DNA of 64,000 nucleotides from Ideonella oryzae (GCF_024055665.1 NZ_JAMXMC010000011.1:1-64000), one strand, 5' to 3'. Counted from the stretch's first letter, positions 22,890 through 33,979 are shown. Translations and numbers: made by a program. The notes: a model not told the origin generated them from the letters alone.

Positions 22890-24452
22890 ATGAACAAGTT
22901 CGCACTGCGCGCCGTAGCCGCCGCGGCCCTGGCCCTGTCGTTGGGCTCGACCAGCTTCGCCGCTGCCCCGGCGGCCGACCACCCCGCGGTCCAACGCGCC
23001 CTGGCCCACCTGGGCGGCGTGGCCTTCCAGAAGGTCCACGGCACCGGCCGTGACGATTTCGTCGCCCGCGACCTGGTGGTCGATGCCGATGGCAGCGAGC
23101 ACGTCCGCTTCGAGCGCACCTTTGCCGGCCTGCGCGTGATCGGCGGTGACCTGGTGGTGCACAGCCGCGGTGACGGCAGCTTCCGCAGCATCAGCCAGAC
23201 CCTGCGCGACCAGATCCAGGTCGACCTCAAGCCCGTGGTGTTCGCCCAGGCCGCCCAGAGCGAAGCCCTGGCCCAGTTCGGCGCCAAGGACGGCGCGGTG
23301 AAGTCGGCCGAGCTGGTGGTCTATGCCCGCGAAGGCAAGCCGCAGCTGGCTTGGGACGTGCAAGTCAACGGCGTGCGCGAAGACGGCACCCCCAGCCGCG
23401 CCCACCTGCTGTTCAGTGCCACCAGCAAGGCCCTGCTGGACCGCTGGGACGACATCCACACCGCCGACGACGTGGGCACCGGCAAGACGCTGTACTCGGG
23501 CAATGTGAGCCTGCACGACGACCTGAGCGCCTCGACCTACACGCTCAAGGATGCCACCCGCGGCGGCCACTATGTGGTCAACATGGCCAACAAGACCTCG
23601 GGCGGCAGCACCTTCACTGCCACCGACAACATCTGGGGCAACAACGCCGAGTCCAGCACCGAGACGGTGGCTGCTGACGCCGCCTATGGTCAGAACATGA
23701 CCTGGGACTACTACAAGACCACCTTCGGCCGCAATGGCATCGCCAACGACGGCAAGGGCGCGTACTCCCGCGTGCACTACAGCAGCAACTACGACAACGC
23801 CTACTGGGACGACACCTGCTTCTGCATGACCTACGGCGACGGCAGCACCCTCAACCCGCTGGTGTCGCTGGACGTGGCTGGCCACGAGATGACCCACGGC
23901 GTCACCTCGCGCACCGCCAACCTGACCTACTCGCGTGAGTCGGGCGGCCTGAACGAGGCGACCTCCGACATCATGGGCACCATGGTCGAGTACTACGCCA
24001 ACAACGCCAACGACACGCCCGACTACCTGATCGGCGAGGAGCTCTACACCACCGCCGGCAAGGCCCTGCGCTACATGGTCCAGCCCAGCAAGGACGGCGC
24101 CTCGGCCGACTGCTGGTACACCGGCCTGAAGCGCCTGGATGTGCACTACTCCTCCGGCCCGGCCAACCACTTCTACTTCATGCTGGCCGAAGGCACGACC
24201 GCCGGCTCGCCCTCCAAGACCTGCGTGAGCGGCAACACCAAGACCGCCACCGGATCGGGCACCCTGGTGGGCATCGGCCGCGACAAGGCCGCCAAGATCT
24301 GGTACCGCGCGCTGACCGTCTACATGACCTCCAGCACCGTGTACACCGGCGCCCGCACCGCCACCATCTCGGCCGCCACCGATCTGTACGGCGCGAGCTC
24401 GACCGAAGTGGCCGCGGTCAAGGCCGCCTGGTCGGCCATCCTGGTCAACTGA
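22890..24452 (+). CDS. Secreted M4 (thermolysin/vibriolysin) family zinc metalloprotease, copy 1
   Basis: 520 residues: a signal peptide (about 1-25, ending SFAAAP), an FTP/PepSY-type inhibitory propeptide (about 50-210), then the mature peptidase. The zinc site HEMTH begins at His332 and the third ligand Glu356 is in GGLNEATSD, exactly 24 residues on, as in thermolysin. A later GPANHFYFMLAEG segment carries the catalytic histidine region. Cys pairs (CFC; CW...KTC) fit an exported protein. It is made as a zymogen and secreted to degrade protein. A GAGGA site precedes the ATG, inverted repeats lie upstream, and a strong terminator follows at 24503-24543. Confidence 0.95.
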   Translation: MNKFALRAVAAAALALSLGSTSFAAAPAADHPAVQRALAHLGGVAFQKVHGTGRDDFVARDLVVDADGSEHVRFERTFAGLRVIGGDLVVHSRGDGSFRSISQTLRDQIQVDLKPVVFAQAAQSEALAQFGAKDGAVKSAELVVYAREGKPQLAWDVQVNGVREDGTPSRAHLLFSATSKALLDRWDDIHTADDVGTGKTLYSGNVSLHDDLSASTYTLKDATRGGHYVVNMANKTSGGSTFTATDNIWGNNAESSTETVAADAAYGQNMTWDYYKTTFGRNGIANDGKGAYSRVHYSSNYDNAYWDDTCFCMTYGDGSTLNPLVSLDVAGHEMTHGVTSRTANLTYSRESGGLNEATSDIMGTMVEYYANNANDTPDYLIGEELYTTAGKALRYMVQPSKDGASADCWYTGLKRLDVHYSSGPANHFYFMLAEGTTAGSPSKTCVSGNTKTATGSGTLVGIGRDKAAKIWYRALTVYMTSSTVYTGARTATISAATDLYGASSTEVAAVKAAWSAILVN

Positions 24453-24502
24453 GGCCGCCGAACGGCGTCAGATCCCCGGGCCTCGCCGGCCCGGGCGTCC
24501 GG

Positions 24503-24543
24503 ACAGCCCGCGTCTCGCAGCCTTGCGGACGCGGGCTGTTTTC
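24503..24543 (+). terminator. Rho-independent terminator between the two M4 genes
   Basis: ACAGCCCGCGTC (24503-24514) pairs with GACGCGGGCTGT (24528-24539) as a perfect 12-bp stem, followed by a run of T. Each protease copy therefore seems to be its own transcription unit. Confidence 0.92.
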
Positions 24544-24563
24544 TTGACCTGTCGCCAGGGCTC

Positions 24564-24584
24564 TGCAAGGGTTTTGCAAGGGTT
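24564..24584. repeat. Short tandem direct repeat upstream of the second M4 gene
   Basis: TGCAAGGGTT occurs twice (24564-24573 and 24575-24584) with one base between, an 11-bp repeat period close to one helical turn. It lies about 145 bp before the second protease gene and could be an activator site. No such repeat was seen upstream of copy 1. Confidence 0.4.
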
Positions 24585-24727
24585 CTCCTCACCCCCTGTG
24601 GTAGGGATGGCCCGCCCCCGGAGCCGGGCAGACACTGGTCTGTACGCCTTCCAAAAGCAGGCGACAGGCCACCGCACCGTCCTGCAATGACCGCTGCGGC
24701 CCCTTCTTCCGTCATCACATCCACACC

Positions 24728-26293
24728 ATGAAACCCACTGCTCTGCACCTGGCCGCCCTGGCCACTCTGACCTTGGCTCTGGCCCCTGCCGCCCAGGCAG
24801 CCCGCCCCGCGGCTGACAGCCCCGCGGTGGCCCGCGCCCTGGCCCACCTGAAGTCGCAGACCGGTCTGGCGGCCGGCCAGGATGGCTTCGTGGCCCGTGA
24901 TCTCGTCGTCGATGCCGATGGCAGCGAACATGTCCGCTTCGACCGCACCTTCCGCGGCCTGCGCGTGCTGGGTGGTGACCTGGTGGTGCACGGCGATGCC
25001 CATGGCGCCCTGCGCGGCCTGAGCCGCACCTTTGACGGCGCACTGGCGCTGTCGACCCAACCCTCGCTGAGCGGCGACAGCGCGGCCAGCTTCGCCAAGG
25101 GCCGCTTCGAACACGCGGGTGCCAAGGTCGAGAACAAGGAACTGGTGGTCTTCGCCCGCCACGGTCAGCCGCAGCTGGCCTGGGAGGTGCTGGTGACCGG
25201 CACCCGTGCCGACCAGACCCCGAGCCGCATGCACTTCATCGTCAGCGCCGCCAGCAAGACCGTGCTGGACCGCTGGGACGAGATCGAGAACACCGACGCC
25301 CTGGTCACCGGCAAGACCCTGTTCAGCGGCACCGAGACCCTGCACGCCGACAAGAACGCCCGTGGCGTCTACACCCTGGTGGATGCCACCCGTGGCGGCC
25401 ACAAGGTGGTGACCATGAAGAACACCACCTCGCGTGAGGTGGCGGTGAAGAGCACGACGTCCACCTTCGGCAACGGCACCCTGAGCGACACCAACACGGT
25501 GGCCGCCGATGCGGCCTACGGCCAGAACGAGACCTGGGACTATTACAAGACCACCTTCGGTCGCAATGGCATCGCCGACGACGGCAATGGCGCCTATTCC
25601 CGCGTCCACTACGGCCGCAACTACGTCAACGCCTTCTGGAGCGACAGCTGCTTCTGCATGACCTATGGCGACGGCGACAACGGCAAGAGCTACTACCCGC
25701 TGGTGGCCCTGGACGTGGCCGGCCATGAGATGACCCACGGCGTCACCTCGCGCACCGCGGCACTGGTCTACTCCGGGGAATCCGGCGGCCTGAACGAGGC
25801 CACCTCGGACATGATGGGCACGATGGTGGAGTTCTATGCCAACAACGCCAATGACACGCCCGACTACCTGATCGGCGAGGAGATCTTCGTCCAGCCGGGC
25901 AACTACATCCGCAACATGGTGCAACCCAGCACCGACGGTGCTTCGGCAGACTGCTGGTACTCCGGCGTGGGCAACCTGGACGTGCACTACTCGTCCGGTC
26001 CCGCGAACCACTTCTACTACATGCTGGCCGAGGGCACGACCGCCGGCTCGCCGTCCAAGACCTGCGTGGCCGGCAACACCAAGACCGCCACCGGCACCGG
26101 CAGCGTCACGGGTGTCGGCCGCGACAAGGCCGCCAAGATCTGGTACCGCGCGCTGACCGTCTACATGACCTCCAGCACCAACTACGCGGCCGCCCGCGCC
26201 GCCACCATCAGCGCCGCCACCGACCTGTACGGCTCGGCCTCCACCGAGCTGGCCTCGGTCAAGGCGGCCTGGACGGCCATCAATGTGAACTGA
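24728..26293 (+). CDS. Secreted M4 family zinc metalloprotease, copy 2
   Basis: 521 residues, a close paralogue of the upstream copy with the same layout: signal peptide (1 to about 22, ending AQAA), propeptide starting RPAADSPAV, mature domain with HEMTH at His333 and GGLNEATSD with Glu357. The C-terminal 60 residues are nearly identical to copy 1, while the propeptide and the middle have diverged more. A tandem duplication followed by divergence is the simplest explanation. It has its own upstream region with a direct repeat and its own terminator. Confidence 0.95.
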   Translation: MKPTALHLAALATLTLALAPAAQAARPAADSPAVARALAHLKSQTGLAAGQDGFVARDLVVDADGSEHVRFDRTFRGLRVLGGDLVVHGDAHGALRGLSRTFDGALALSTQPSLSGDSAASFAKGRFEHAGAKVENKELVVFARHGQPQLAWEVLVTGTRADQTPSRMHFIVSAASKTVLDRWDEIENTDALVTGKTLFSGTETLHADKNARGVYTLVDATRGGHKVVTMKNTTSREVAVKSTTSTFGNGTLSDTNTVAADAAYGQNETWDYYKTTFGRNGIADDGNGAYSRVHYGRNYVNAFWSDSCFCMTYGDGDNGKSYYPLVALDVAGHEMTHGVTSRTAALVYSGESGGLNEATSDMMGTMVEFYANNANDTPDYLIGEEIFVQPGNYIRNMVQPSTDGASADCWYSGVGNLDVHYSSGPANHFYYMLAEGTTAGSPSKTCVAGNTKTATGTGSVTGVGRDKAAKIWYRALTVYMTSSTNYAAARAATISAATDLYGSASTELASVKAAWTAINVN

Positions 26294-26335
26294 GTCTCTG
26301 GACCGGTTCCCGGAGGGTAGGGCCCTCCGCCCCCG

Positions 26336-26361
26336 ACGCCGCGGCTTGTCCGCGGCGTTTT
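26336..26361 (+). terminator. Rho-independent terminator after the second M4 gene
   Basis: ACGCCGCGG (26336-26344) pairs with CCGCGGCGT (26350-26358) over loop CTTGT, followed by TTTT. Confidence 0.88.
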
Positions 26362-26406
26362 CTTTGGTGGCCGCGCGGCGCCCGGCCGGGATTGCACAAT
26401 GCGGCC

Positions 26407-27330
26407 ATGACCCTGACCGAACTGCGCTACATCGTTGCCGTCGCCCGCGAGCGGCATTTCGGCCGCGCGGCCGAGGCCTGCCACGTCTCCCAGCCCACCC
26501 TGTCGGTGGCCATCAAGAAGCTGGAAGAGGAACTCGACGTCAAGATCTTCGAGCGTGGCAGCAACGAGGTGAGCCTGACCCCGCTGGGCGAAGCCATCGT
26601 GCGTCAGGCCCAGGGCGTGATCGAGCAGGCTCAGGGCATCCGTGAGATCGCCCAGCGCGGCAAGGACCCGCTGGCCGGCCCGCTGCGCCTGGGCATCATC
26701 TACACCATCGGACCCTACCTGCTGCCCGAGCTGGTGCGCCATGCGATCGACATGACGCCGCAGATGCCGCTGATCCTGCAGGAGAACTTCACCGTCAAGC
26801 TGCTGGACATGCTGCGCACCGGCGAACTGGACTGCGCCATCATGGCCGAGCCCTTCCCCGACACCGGTCTGGCCATCGCGCCGCTGTACGACGAGCCCTT
26901 CCTGGTGGCCGTGCCCGCCCAGCACCCCCTGGCCCAGCGCAAGACCATCAGCTCCGAGGAGCTCAAGCGCGAAACCATGCTGCTGCTGGGCACCGGCCAC
27001 TGCTTCCGCGACCATGTGCTGGAGGTCTGCCCCGAATTCGCCCGCTTCTCCAGCGACACCGAGGGCATCAAGAAGAGCTTCGAGGGCTCCTCGCTGGAAA
27101 CCATCAAGCACATGGTGGCCTCGGGCATGGGCGTGACGGTGGTGCCCCAGCTGTCGATGCCGCGCGAGCCGCAGCCGCATCTGGCCTTCGTGCCCTTTGC
27201 CGCCCCGGTGCCCTCGCGCCGGGTGGTGCTGGCCTGGCGGCGCAGCTTCACCCGCTACGAGGCCATTGCCGCGCTGCGCAATGCCATCTACGCCTGCGAG
27301 CTGCCCGGGGTGGCTCGCCTGACGGCCTGA
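26407..27330 (+). CDS. oxyR: Hydrogen-peroxide-sensing LysR-type regulator OxyR
   Basis: 307 residues. An N-terminal winged helix (MTLTELRYIVAVARERHFGRAAE) is followed by the LysR effector domain. The peroxide-sensing pair is present at the exact classical positions: Cys199 in GTGHCF and Cys208 in EVCPEF. On oxidation the disulfide form activates catalase and peroxidase genes. The ATG at 26407 is preferred to an in-frame TTG at 26392. In related genomes recG and oxyR are near neighbours; here the M4 pair lies between them. Confidence 0.96.
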   Translation: MTLTELRYIVAVARERHFGRAAEACHVSQPTLSVAIKKLEEELDVKIFERGSNEVSLTPLGEAIVRQAQGVIEQAQGIREIAQRGKDPLAGPLRLGIIYTIGPYLLPELVRHAIDMTPQMPLILQENFTVKLLDMLRTGELDCAIMAEPFPDTGLAIAPLYDEPFLVAVPAQHPLAQRKTISSEELKRETMLLLGTGHCFRDHVLEVCPEFARFSSDTEGIKKSFEGSSLETIKHMVASGMGVTVVPQLSMPREPQPHLAFVPFAAPVPSRRVVLAWRRSFTRYEAIAALRNAIYACELPGVARLTA

Positions 27331-27443
27331 GCCCCCCCCGGTTCGGGCTATCGCCGCGATCAAGCTATTGAATTAGATTGATTGATAAGCGGTGGCTATG
27401 CTTCGGTCCATGGTCCGCTTCGGGCCGATCCAGGAGAACCGCC

Positions 27444-27605
27444 ATGCCCCGCATCCCCCGCCGCCGCACGCCCATCGTCCCGACCCTTCAGGTGTCCGGG
27501 CACACCGCCCCACTGAGCTGGCGCCAGGTGGTGGGCCTGGGCGTCACGCTGGCCGGCAGCTGCCTCTGGCTGGCGCCCATGGTCCACGGCATGGCCGCCA
27601 GCTGA
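27444..27605 (+). CDS. Small (53-residue) putative membrane protein
   Basis: The ATG at 27444 has AGGAG at good spacing upstream. The product begins MPRIPRRRTPIVPTL and has one hydrophobic helix (about residues 29-48, VVGLGVTLAGSCLWLAPMV). It is positively charged at the N-terminus, so probably anchored with the N-terminus inside. An unusually AT-rich stretch (27361-27410) precedes it and may hold its promoter. The family is not recognised. Confidence 0.55.
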   Translation: MPRIPRRRTPIVPTLQVSGHTAPLSWRQVVGLGVTLAGSCLWLAPMVHGMAAS

Positions 27606-27660
27606 GCGGAAAGGCCCTGGCGGGCCCACAATCGGGTCAGATCAACCCTGCCGCCCTGCC

Positions 27661-28308
27661 ATGAGCGACTTCCCGAGCGACATCTACACCGAGCCCCGCG
27701 ACATCGACCTGAACACGCTGGCCAACCTGGGCCCTCTGGCCCCGATGGCCGGCATCTGGCAGGGCGAGCGCGGCCTGGACGTGAAGCCCAAGGCCGAGGG
27801 CCCGAAGAAGCAGGCCTTTGTGGAACGCATCGAGCTGCAGCCGATCGACCCGCAGACCAACGGCCCGCAACTGCTCTACGGCCTGCGCTACCACACGCAC
27901 ATCACCAAGCCTGACCAGGTCAAGACCTACCACGAGCAGGTGGGCTACTGGCTGTGGGAGCCGGCCACCGGCGCGGTCATCCACACCCTGACCATCCCGC
28001 GCGGCCAGACCGCCCTGGCCGGCGGCACGGCCGCGCCCGACGCCACCACCTTCGAGCTGGTGGCCACCCAGGGCCTGGACACCTTCGGCATCTGTTCGGC
28101 CCCGTTCCTGGATGTGGCCTTCAAGACCACCGAGTTCCGCATCAAGGTGACGGTGAACGCCGATGGCAGCTGGGGCTATGAAGAGGACACGGTGCTGCAG
28201 ATCCGCGGCCTGGCCGAGCCCTTCCACCACACCGACCGCAACCTGCTGCACAAGATCGGCGAGCCCACGCCCAACCCGCTGTGGGCCGCCGCGCTGGCGA
28301 AGGCTTGA
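27661..28308 (+). CDS. Nitrobindin/FABP-like heme-binding beta-barrel protein
   Basis: 215 residues. The family signature GxWxG appears near residue 31 (MAGIWQGERG), followed by beta-strand repeats and GYWLWEPATGAVIHTLTIPRG, typical of the THAP4/nitrobindin-like DUF1794 group. A conserved His in PFHHTDRN near the C-terminus may be the heme ligand. Such proteins bind ferric heme and scavenge or isomerise reactive nitrogen species. This fits its place next to oxyR, but the role is inferred. Confidence 0.8.
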   Translation: MSDFPSDIYTEPRDIDLNTLANLGPLAPMAGIWQGERGLDVKPKAEGPKKQAFVERIELQPIDPQTNGPQLLYGLRYHTHITKPDQVKTYHEQVGYWLWEPATGAVIHTLTIPRGQTALAGGTAAPDATTFELVATQGLDTFGICSAPFLDVAFKTTEFRIKVTVNADGSWGYEEDTVLQIRGLAEPFHHTDRNLLHKIGEPTPNPLWAAALAKA

Positions 28309-28352
28309 CACGGGCCGGATAATGGCGGGTTTCGCCCTCTGCCGAGCCCGCC

Positions 28353-29990
<1,638 letters not shown>

Positions 29991-30045
29991 GCCGCCTGCG
30001 GATGCGGCCATTGGGGGCGCGCGCTGTCGCGACCCTTAGCGGCCC

Positions 30046-30561
30046 TCAGCAGCCACCCGCCTGGCGCTTGCCGCTGAACACCAGTCGAAGTGCGATGTCC
30101 GGCCCCGGCACAGCCTCACCCGAGGAAGTGACGGCATTGCCCTTGGACTGCAGGTCCAAACGGTACTGCTCGGCGCCGTAACTGCCCTGCGCCGTGCCCT
30201 TCTGGTGGCCGCCACCCGGGGTGGTGCAGGCAAAGTCACTGTGCAGTTGCCCCCCACCGATGACGGTGTTGCTGGACTGGCACGACCACGGGCCGTTCGA
30301 CTGGAAGGAATGCTGCACCGCCTGATCGAGGTCGATCCCCGGATCGCCCGCTCGCACGCAGGAGGTCCCCCCCTCGCGGGCAGGCAAGGGGTTGCCATTG
30401 ACCCAGGTCTGACGCTGCTGGGTCCAGGTTCCGGGCGCGAGGCGCAAGGTCTCCGCCTGCGCTGCCATGCCAAGCACACAGGACAGTGCAGCCAGACTCC
30501 TGGCTGCCGATCGGCAGAGGCTGTGGGACGCCGCGACCGAGCGCGGAGAGGAGGTCTTCAT
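30046..30561 (-). CDS. Exported DUF3617-type protein
   Basis: 171 residues with an N-terminal signal peptide (about 1-36, ending GMAAQA). The mature part TLRLAPGTWTQQRQTWVNGNPL and six spaced Cys residues match the DUF3617 family of small periplasmic proteins, whose function is unknown. It is the most distal gene of the minus-strand run that begins in the Tad locus, though whether it belongs to that operon is unclear. Confidence 0.7.
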   Translation of the reverse strand: MKTSSPRSVAASHSLCRSAARSLAALSCVLGMAAQAETLRLAPGTWTQQRQTWVNGNPLPAREGGTSCVRAGDPGIDLDQAVQHSFQSNGPWSCQSSNTVIGGGQLHSDFACTTPGGGHQKGTAQGSYGAEQYRLDLQSKGNAVTSSGEAVPGPDIALRLVFSGKRQAGGC

Positions 30562-30604
30562 CAGATGTGCTTCCTGTGCTTGGTCTGGAGAGGCGTTGCG
30601 TCGC

Positions 30605-30958
30605 TCAGGACATCAGGTCCAGCGCCATGCCGGGCTGCAGGCCCAGCCGCCGCGCAGCCCCGGGGCGCAGGCGCAAGGCCGAGGTGGCCTGCCGGCAGCT
30701 CAACAGCTTCCAAGGGGCGACGCGGGAGGCCACTTCCAGCACCACACCGTCGGCCCGCAGGAACACGACATCCACCGGCCCGCGGGCCCCGAAGGTGTGC
30801 ACCCAGCGGGCCGGGCGCAGCCAGCTGCCGCAGATGACACCGGCCTGCCCACGGCCTGCCCGTGCCCAGGGCCACAGCAGGCGCTGCAGGCGGCCCAGGC
30901 GGGCGACCTCCCGCCGCGTGGGCTGGCCATCGATGCAAAGTTGGATCCGGGCAGACAT
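30605..30958 (-). CDS. DUF192 family protein, copy A
   Basis: 117 residues starting MSARIQLCIDGQPTRRE, which aligns with the other DUF192 copy in this locus. The family core is visible: VHTFGARGPVDVVFLRADGVVLEVASRV, then LELxxG-like ending LRPGAARRLGLQPG. The canonical GM.F.F/IDVVFLD pattern is present. No signal peptide. An in-frame ATG eight codons upstream is possible. DUF192 proteins are often found beside Tad loci, but their function is unknown. Confidence 0.75.
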   Translation of the reverse strand: MSARIQLCIDGQPTRREVARLGRLQRLLWPWARAGRGQAGVICGSWLRPARWVHTFGARGPVDVVFLRADGVVLEVASRVAPWKLLSCRQATSALRLRPGAARRLGLQPGMALDLMS

Positions 30959-31082
30959 GTTCACGTTCTGCGGCCCGGTCATGCCGGCACCGCCCCGGAA
31001 GCTTAGGGCCTCGCCGGGGTTCCAGGTGTATCAAGCATGTAATCCGACCCACAAACCGAGACGGGCGCGGCCAGGCCCTTCG

Positions 31083-31916
31083 TCAGTGAGACGGGCTGCA
31101 GGCCCAATCGGTCCCCGCCTCGTTGAACGAGAAGCTGACGAAGGGGGCCCCCGGCCCGACCTGACGCTCGGCATGGAAATTGGCCCCGTTGAGCCACTCC
31201 ACGCCCCCATTGACCTGCTGGTCGGCGATCCGACTGCCCAGAGAGACCATGCCCAAGGCCCCGCCCTGAGCCGGCCAAGGCAGCATTCGGCCATTGAGCA
31301 CCAAGGCCTTGGCGGACACATTGAAGCTGGCCTCGCGGTCCTTGCCACCGGAGCGGCGGCCCGTGTGACAGCGGCCTTTGACGGTCTGGCCGCCGGTGTC
31401 GTACACCTCGGCAAACAGCGCCGCCGCCGACTCGGGCTGGGCCACGATGCGGGCGCCGCGGACGTCCAGGTCGCCGCAGCTGCGGCCCTGCGTCACGTTG
31501 CCCGCCCCGTGGCCGATTTCGATGCTGGCCTGCCGGAAGCTGTCGTCGGTGCTGGCCAGGCGGGCCATGCGATCGCCCGCGGTGACATCGAGATAGAGCT
31601 GGCGGGCCTTGAGGTCCAGCGTGAAGGCCAGTTCGCCGGCCGGGTCGAACAGGGCGGCCCGCTCCGGCCCGACCACCACCTGGCCATCGGGCGTGATGCG
31701 CAGGTCACCGGCAGCGGCGGGACGGCCTTCCCGGTTGGGTTGCTCGTAGCAACTGGCGCTGGCGTAGCGGCCCGCGAACAGGGCCGCCACGCGCTGCTTG
31801 AGCAAGGTCGGGTTCTCGGCCAGCGAGGCGGCCGACACGGTAGCCGACGCCGACAGCAGGACGAGCAGGCGCAGGCCCTGGCGGCGGGCGATGGTGGAAA
31901 CGGGTATGGGGATCAT
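31083..31916 (-). CDS. Exported protein of unknown function in the Tad operon
   Basis: 277 residues with a signal peptide (about 1-29, ending ATVSAAS). The mature part contains four Cys residues, all extracytoplasmic and able to form disulfides. I do not recognise the fold. Its ATG overlaps the stop of the preceding DUF192 gene (TGATG), so the two are translationally coupled. That supports a role linked to the pilus or to the DUF192 protein. Confidence 0.7.
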   Translation of the reverse strand: MIPIPVSTIARRQGLRLLVLLSASATVSAASLAENPTLLKQRVAALFAGRYASASCYEQPNREGRPAAAGDLRITPDGQVVVGPERAALFDPAGELAFTLDLKARQLYLDVTAGDRMARLASTDDSFRQASIEIGHGAGNVTQGRSCGDLDVRGARIVAQPESAAALFAEVYDTGGQTVKGRCHTGRRSGGKDREASFNVSAKALVLNGRMLPWPAQGGALGMVSLGSRIADQQVNGGVEWLNGANFHAERQVGPGAPFVSFSFNEAGTDWACSPSH

Positions 31917-32281
31917 CACAACTCCTTGAACGCGCCAGCCGCCTGCAGGCTGACATGGCGGCCGGGATGCAGCCCCAGCGTCTGCGCCAGACCTTCGCGC
32001 AGCTCCAGCACGGCATGGGCCCCGCGGCAGCTCGCCATGCGCCCGGGCCGCAGGCGCGGCACCACCTTGAGCACCACACCGTCGCGCCCGACGAACACGA
32101 TGTCGATGGTCAGGCGCATGCCCAAGGTGTGGATGGCGGCACAAGGCGCCAGCCACAGCCCGCTGGGCCGCTCCAATTGTGTCGTCGCCAGCAGGCCGAC
32201 GGCCCGGCGCCACCAACGGTCGGCCAGGCGGATCTCTTCGGTCGTGGGCTGACCATCCAGCCGGAGGCGGGCCAGTGTCAC
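31916..32281 (-). CDS. DUF192 family protein, copy B, coupled to tadC
   Basis: 121 residues. The start is GTG at 32281, whose GTGA overlaps the TGA stop of tadC by four bases; no ATG fits. The core HTLGMRLTIDIVFVGRDGVVLKVVPRLRPGR matches DUF192 better than copy A, including the TLGM and IDIVFV blocks. It is the upstream partner in a second overlap with the exported protein gene. No signal peptide is evident. The function is unknown; some DUF192 members are suspected to act in secretion or metal handling. Confidence 0.8.
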   Translation of the reverse strand: MTLARLRLDGQPTTEEIRLADRWWRRAVGLLATTQLERPSGLWLAPCAAIHTLGMRLTIDIVFVGRDGVVLKVVPRLRPGRMASCRGAHAVLELREGLAQTLGLHPGRHVSLQAAGAFKEL

Positions 32282-33144
32282 AGGCCCGAGCCCATGAACT
32301 TCATCACGATGGGAAAGCCCAGCACGATGAAGGTGCAAGGGAAGATGAAGAGGATCAGCGGCCCCAGCATCTTCACCGGCGCCTCCATGGCCAGTTTCTC
32401 GGCCCGCTGAAAGCGCTCGATGCGGCGCTGGTCGCTCTGGGCCCGCAGGATCGGCCCCAGGCTGGAGCCCATCAGCTCGCCCTGCACCATGGCACTGACC
32501 AGGCTGGAGATGGGCGCGTAGTCCAGGCGATCGGCCAGCTCGCGCAGAGCCTCCACCCGCGGACGGCCGGCACGCACGTCGCGCAGCACGCGGTTGATCT
32601 CGACGATCAGCGGGCTGGGCTTGCAGTGGTCCACCGCCTTCTGCATGGCCCCGGTGAGGTTCAGGCCCGCCTCGATCGACAAGGTCACGATGTCCAGGAA
32701 GAAGGGCAGGGCCTTGAGGATCTCCAGGTTGCGCTTCTTGGTGTGGTCGCTGAGCCAGATGTCCGGGTACATGTAGCCCAGGACGCCCCCCACCACGATG
32801 CCCAGCAGCGTCGTGCCTTCGCCCGAGAAGTACCAGCCCAGCCCGCCAAAGACACCCAGGGCGAGGATCTTGCCGGCGAAGAACTGCTGCGGGGTCAGCG
32901 CGTACTCCTGGCCTGCGCGGCGCAGACGCGCACGCAGGGCCTCCGCCCGCGCCCCCTGCACCAGCACGCCCACCGTGTTGGCCACGATGTTGAGCAGCGG
33001 CCAGACCCACAGAAAGGCGCGCGGGGGGCGGTCCCGGTAGGCGGTGTCGGCCTGCCCCAACTCCACCACCAGGCGGTAGGCCGCATAGGCAGCCGTGGCC
33101 AGGGCCAGGCCGACCAGCAGGGCGACAAGCAGCGAGGTGTTCAT
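32278..33144 (-). CDS. tadC: Tad pilus inner-membrane platform protein TadC
   Basis: 288 residues with one N-terminal and three C-terminal membrane segments around a GspF-type cytoplasmic domain. Typical TadC blocks are the TKKRNLEILKALPFFLDIVTLSIEAGLNLTGAM region and GSSLGPILRAQSDQRRIER. With TadB it forms the platform that works with the TadA ATPase to assemble Flp pilins. It overlaps tadB by four bases and the DUF192 gene by four. Confidence 0.9.
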   Translation of the reverse strand: MNTSLLVALLVGLALATAAYAAYRLVVELGQADTAYRDRPPRAFLWVWPLLNIVANTVGVLVQGARAEALRARLRRAGQEYALTPQQFFAGKILALGVFGGLGWYFSGEGTTLLGIVVGGVLGYMYPDIWLSDHTKKRNLEILKALPFFLDIVTLSIEAGLNLTGAMQKAVDHCKPSPLIVEINRVLRDVRAGRPRVEALRELADRLDYAPISSLVSAMVQGELMGSSLGPILRAQSDQRRIERFQRAEKLAMEAPVKMLGPLILFIFPCTFIVLGFPIVMKFMGSGL

Positions 33145-33979
33145 ATGTCGATGGTCACGATCTTCTTGATGAACACGCCCCCGAGCATCAGCAGCACGGC
33201 CACGGCGGCCATCACCGCCCAGCCATAGGGCGTGACGAACAGCGGCAGCATCGCCACCGGGTCCATGATGTACAGGATGCCCGCCAGGAACACCGGCAGC
33301 AGGCCGACGATGACGCCCTGCATCTTGCCCTGCGAGGTGAGCGCGCGGATCTTGCCTTCCATGGCCGCCTTGGCCCGCAGCGTGCTGCTCAGGCGCTCCA
33401 GAATCTCCGAGAGGTTGCCCCCCACTTCCTTGGCGATGGTCATCGCCGACACGAAGAGGTCCACCTCCTCAATGTGCAGGCGCTCACCCATGCCGCGCAG
33501 CGAGTCCTCCAGGGCCAGACCCAGGCGCTGCTCGCGCAGCAGCAGCGAGAACTCCTGCGAGATGGGCGCCGGGCTCTCCTTGACCACCATGTCCAGCGCG
33601 ATCTGCAGACTGGCGCCGGCGCGCAGCGAGCCGGCCATCATCGTCAGCGCGTCGGGCAACTGCTGGATCAGCTTGTCGGCCCGGCGGTTGCGCATCACCA
33701 CCCACACCACGCGAGGCAGCACCGCCCCGACCAATGCCGCCGCCACGGCGAAGAACAGCGAGCCGGTCAGCACCCAGGCCGCCAGCGGCAGCAGCAGGAA
33801 CACGACCAGGTTCAGTCGGAACAGGCGGCGTGGGTCGATGAAGAGGAACATGTCCTCCATCGAGACCTTGGCATGTTCGGTGAAGCTGGCGCGCCAGCGC
33901 TCCAGACCCAGGCGCAGGGCCACGACCAGCGCGCCCACGGCGCCCAGCACCATCAGGGCGATCAGCAGCAGCTGCAGGG

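Noticed and set aside
27346-27400. Possible OxyR-type binding site in the AT-rich stretch after oxyR
   Set aside because: CTAT elements occur, but the ATAG-N7-CTAT spacing of the OxyR consensus is not met, so no site is called.
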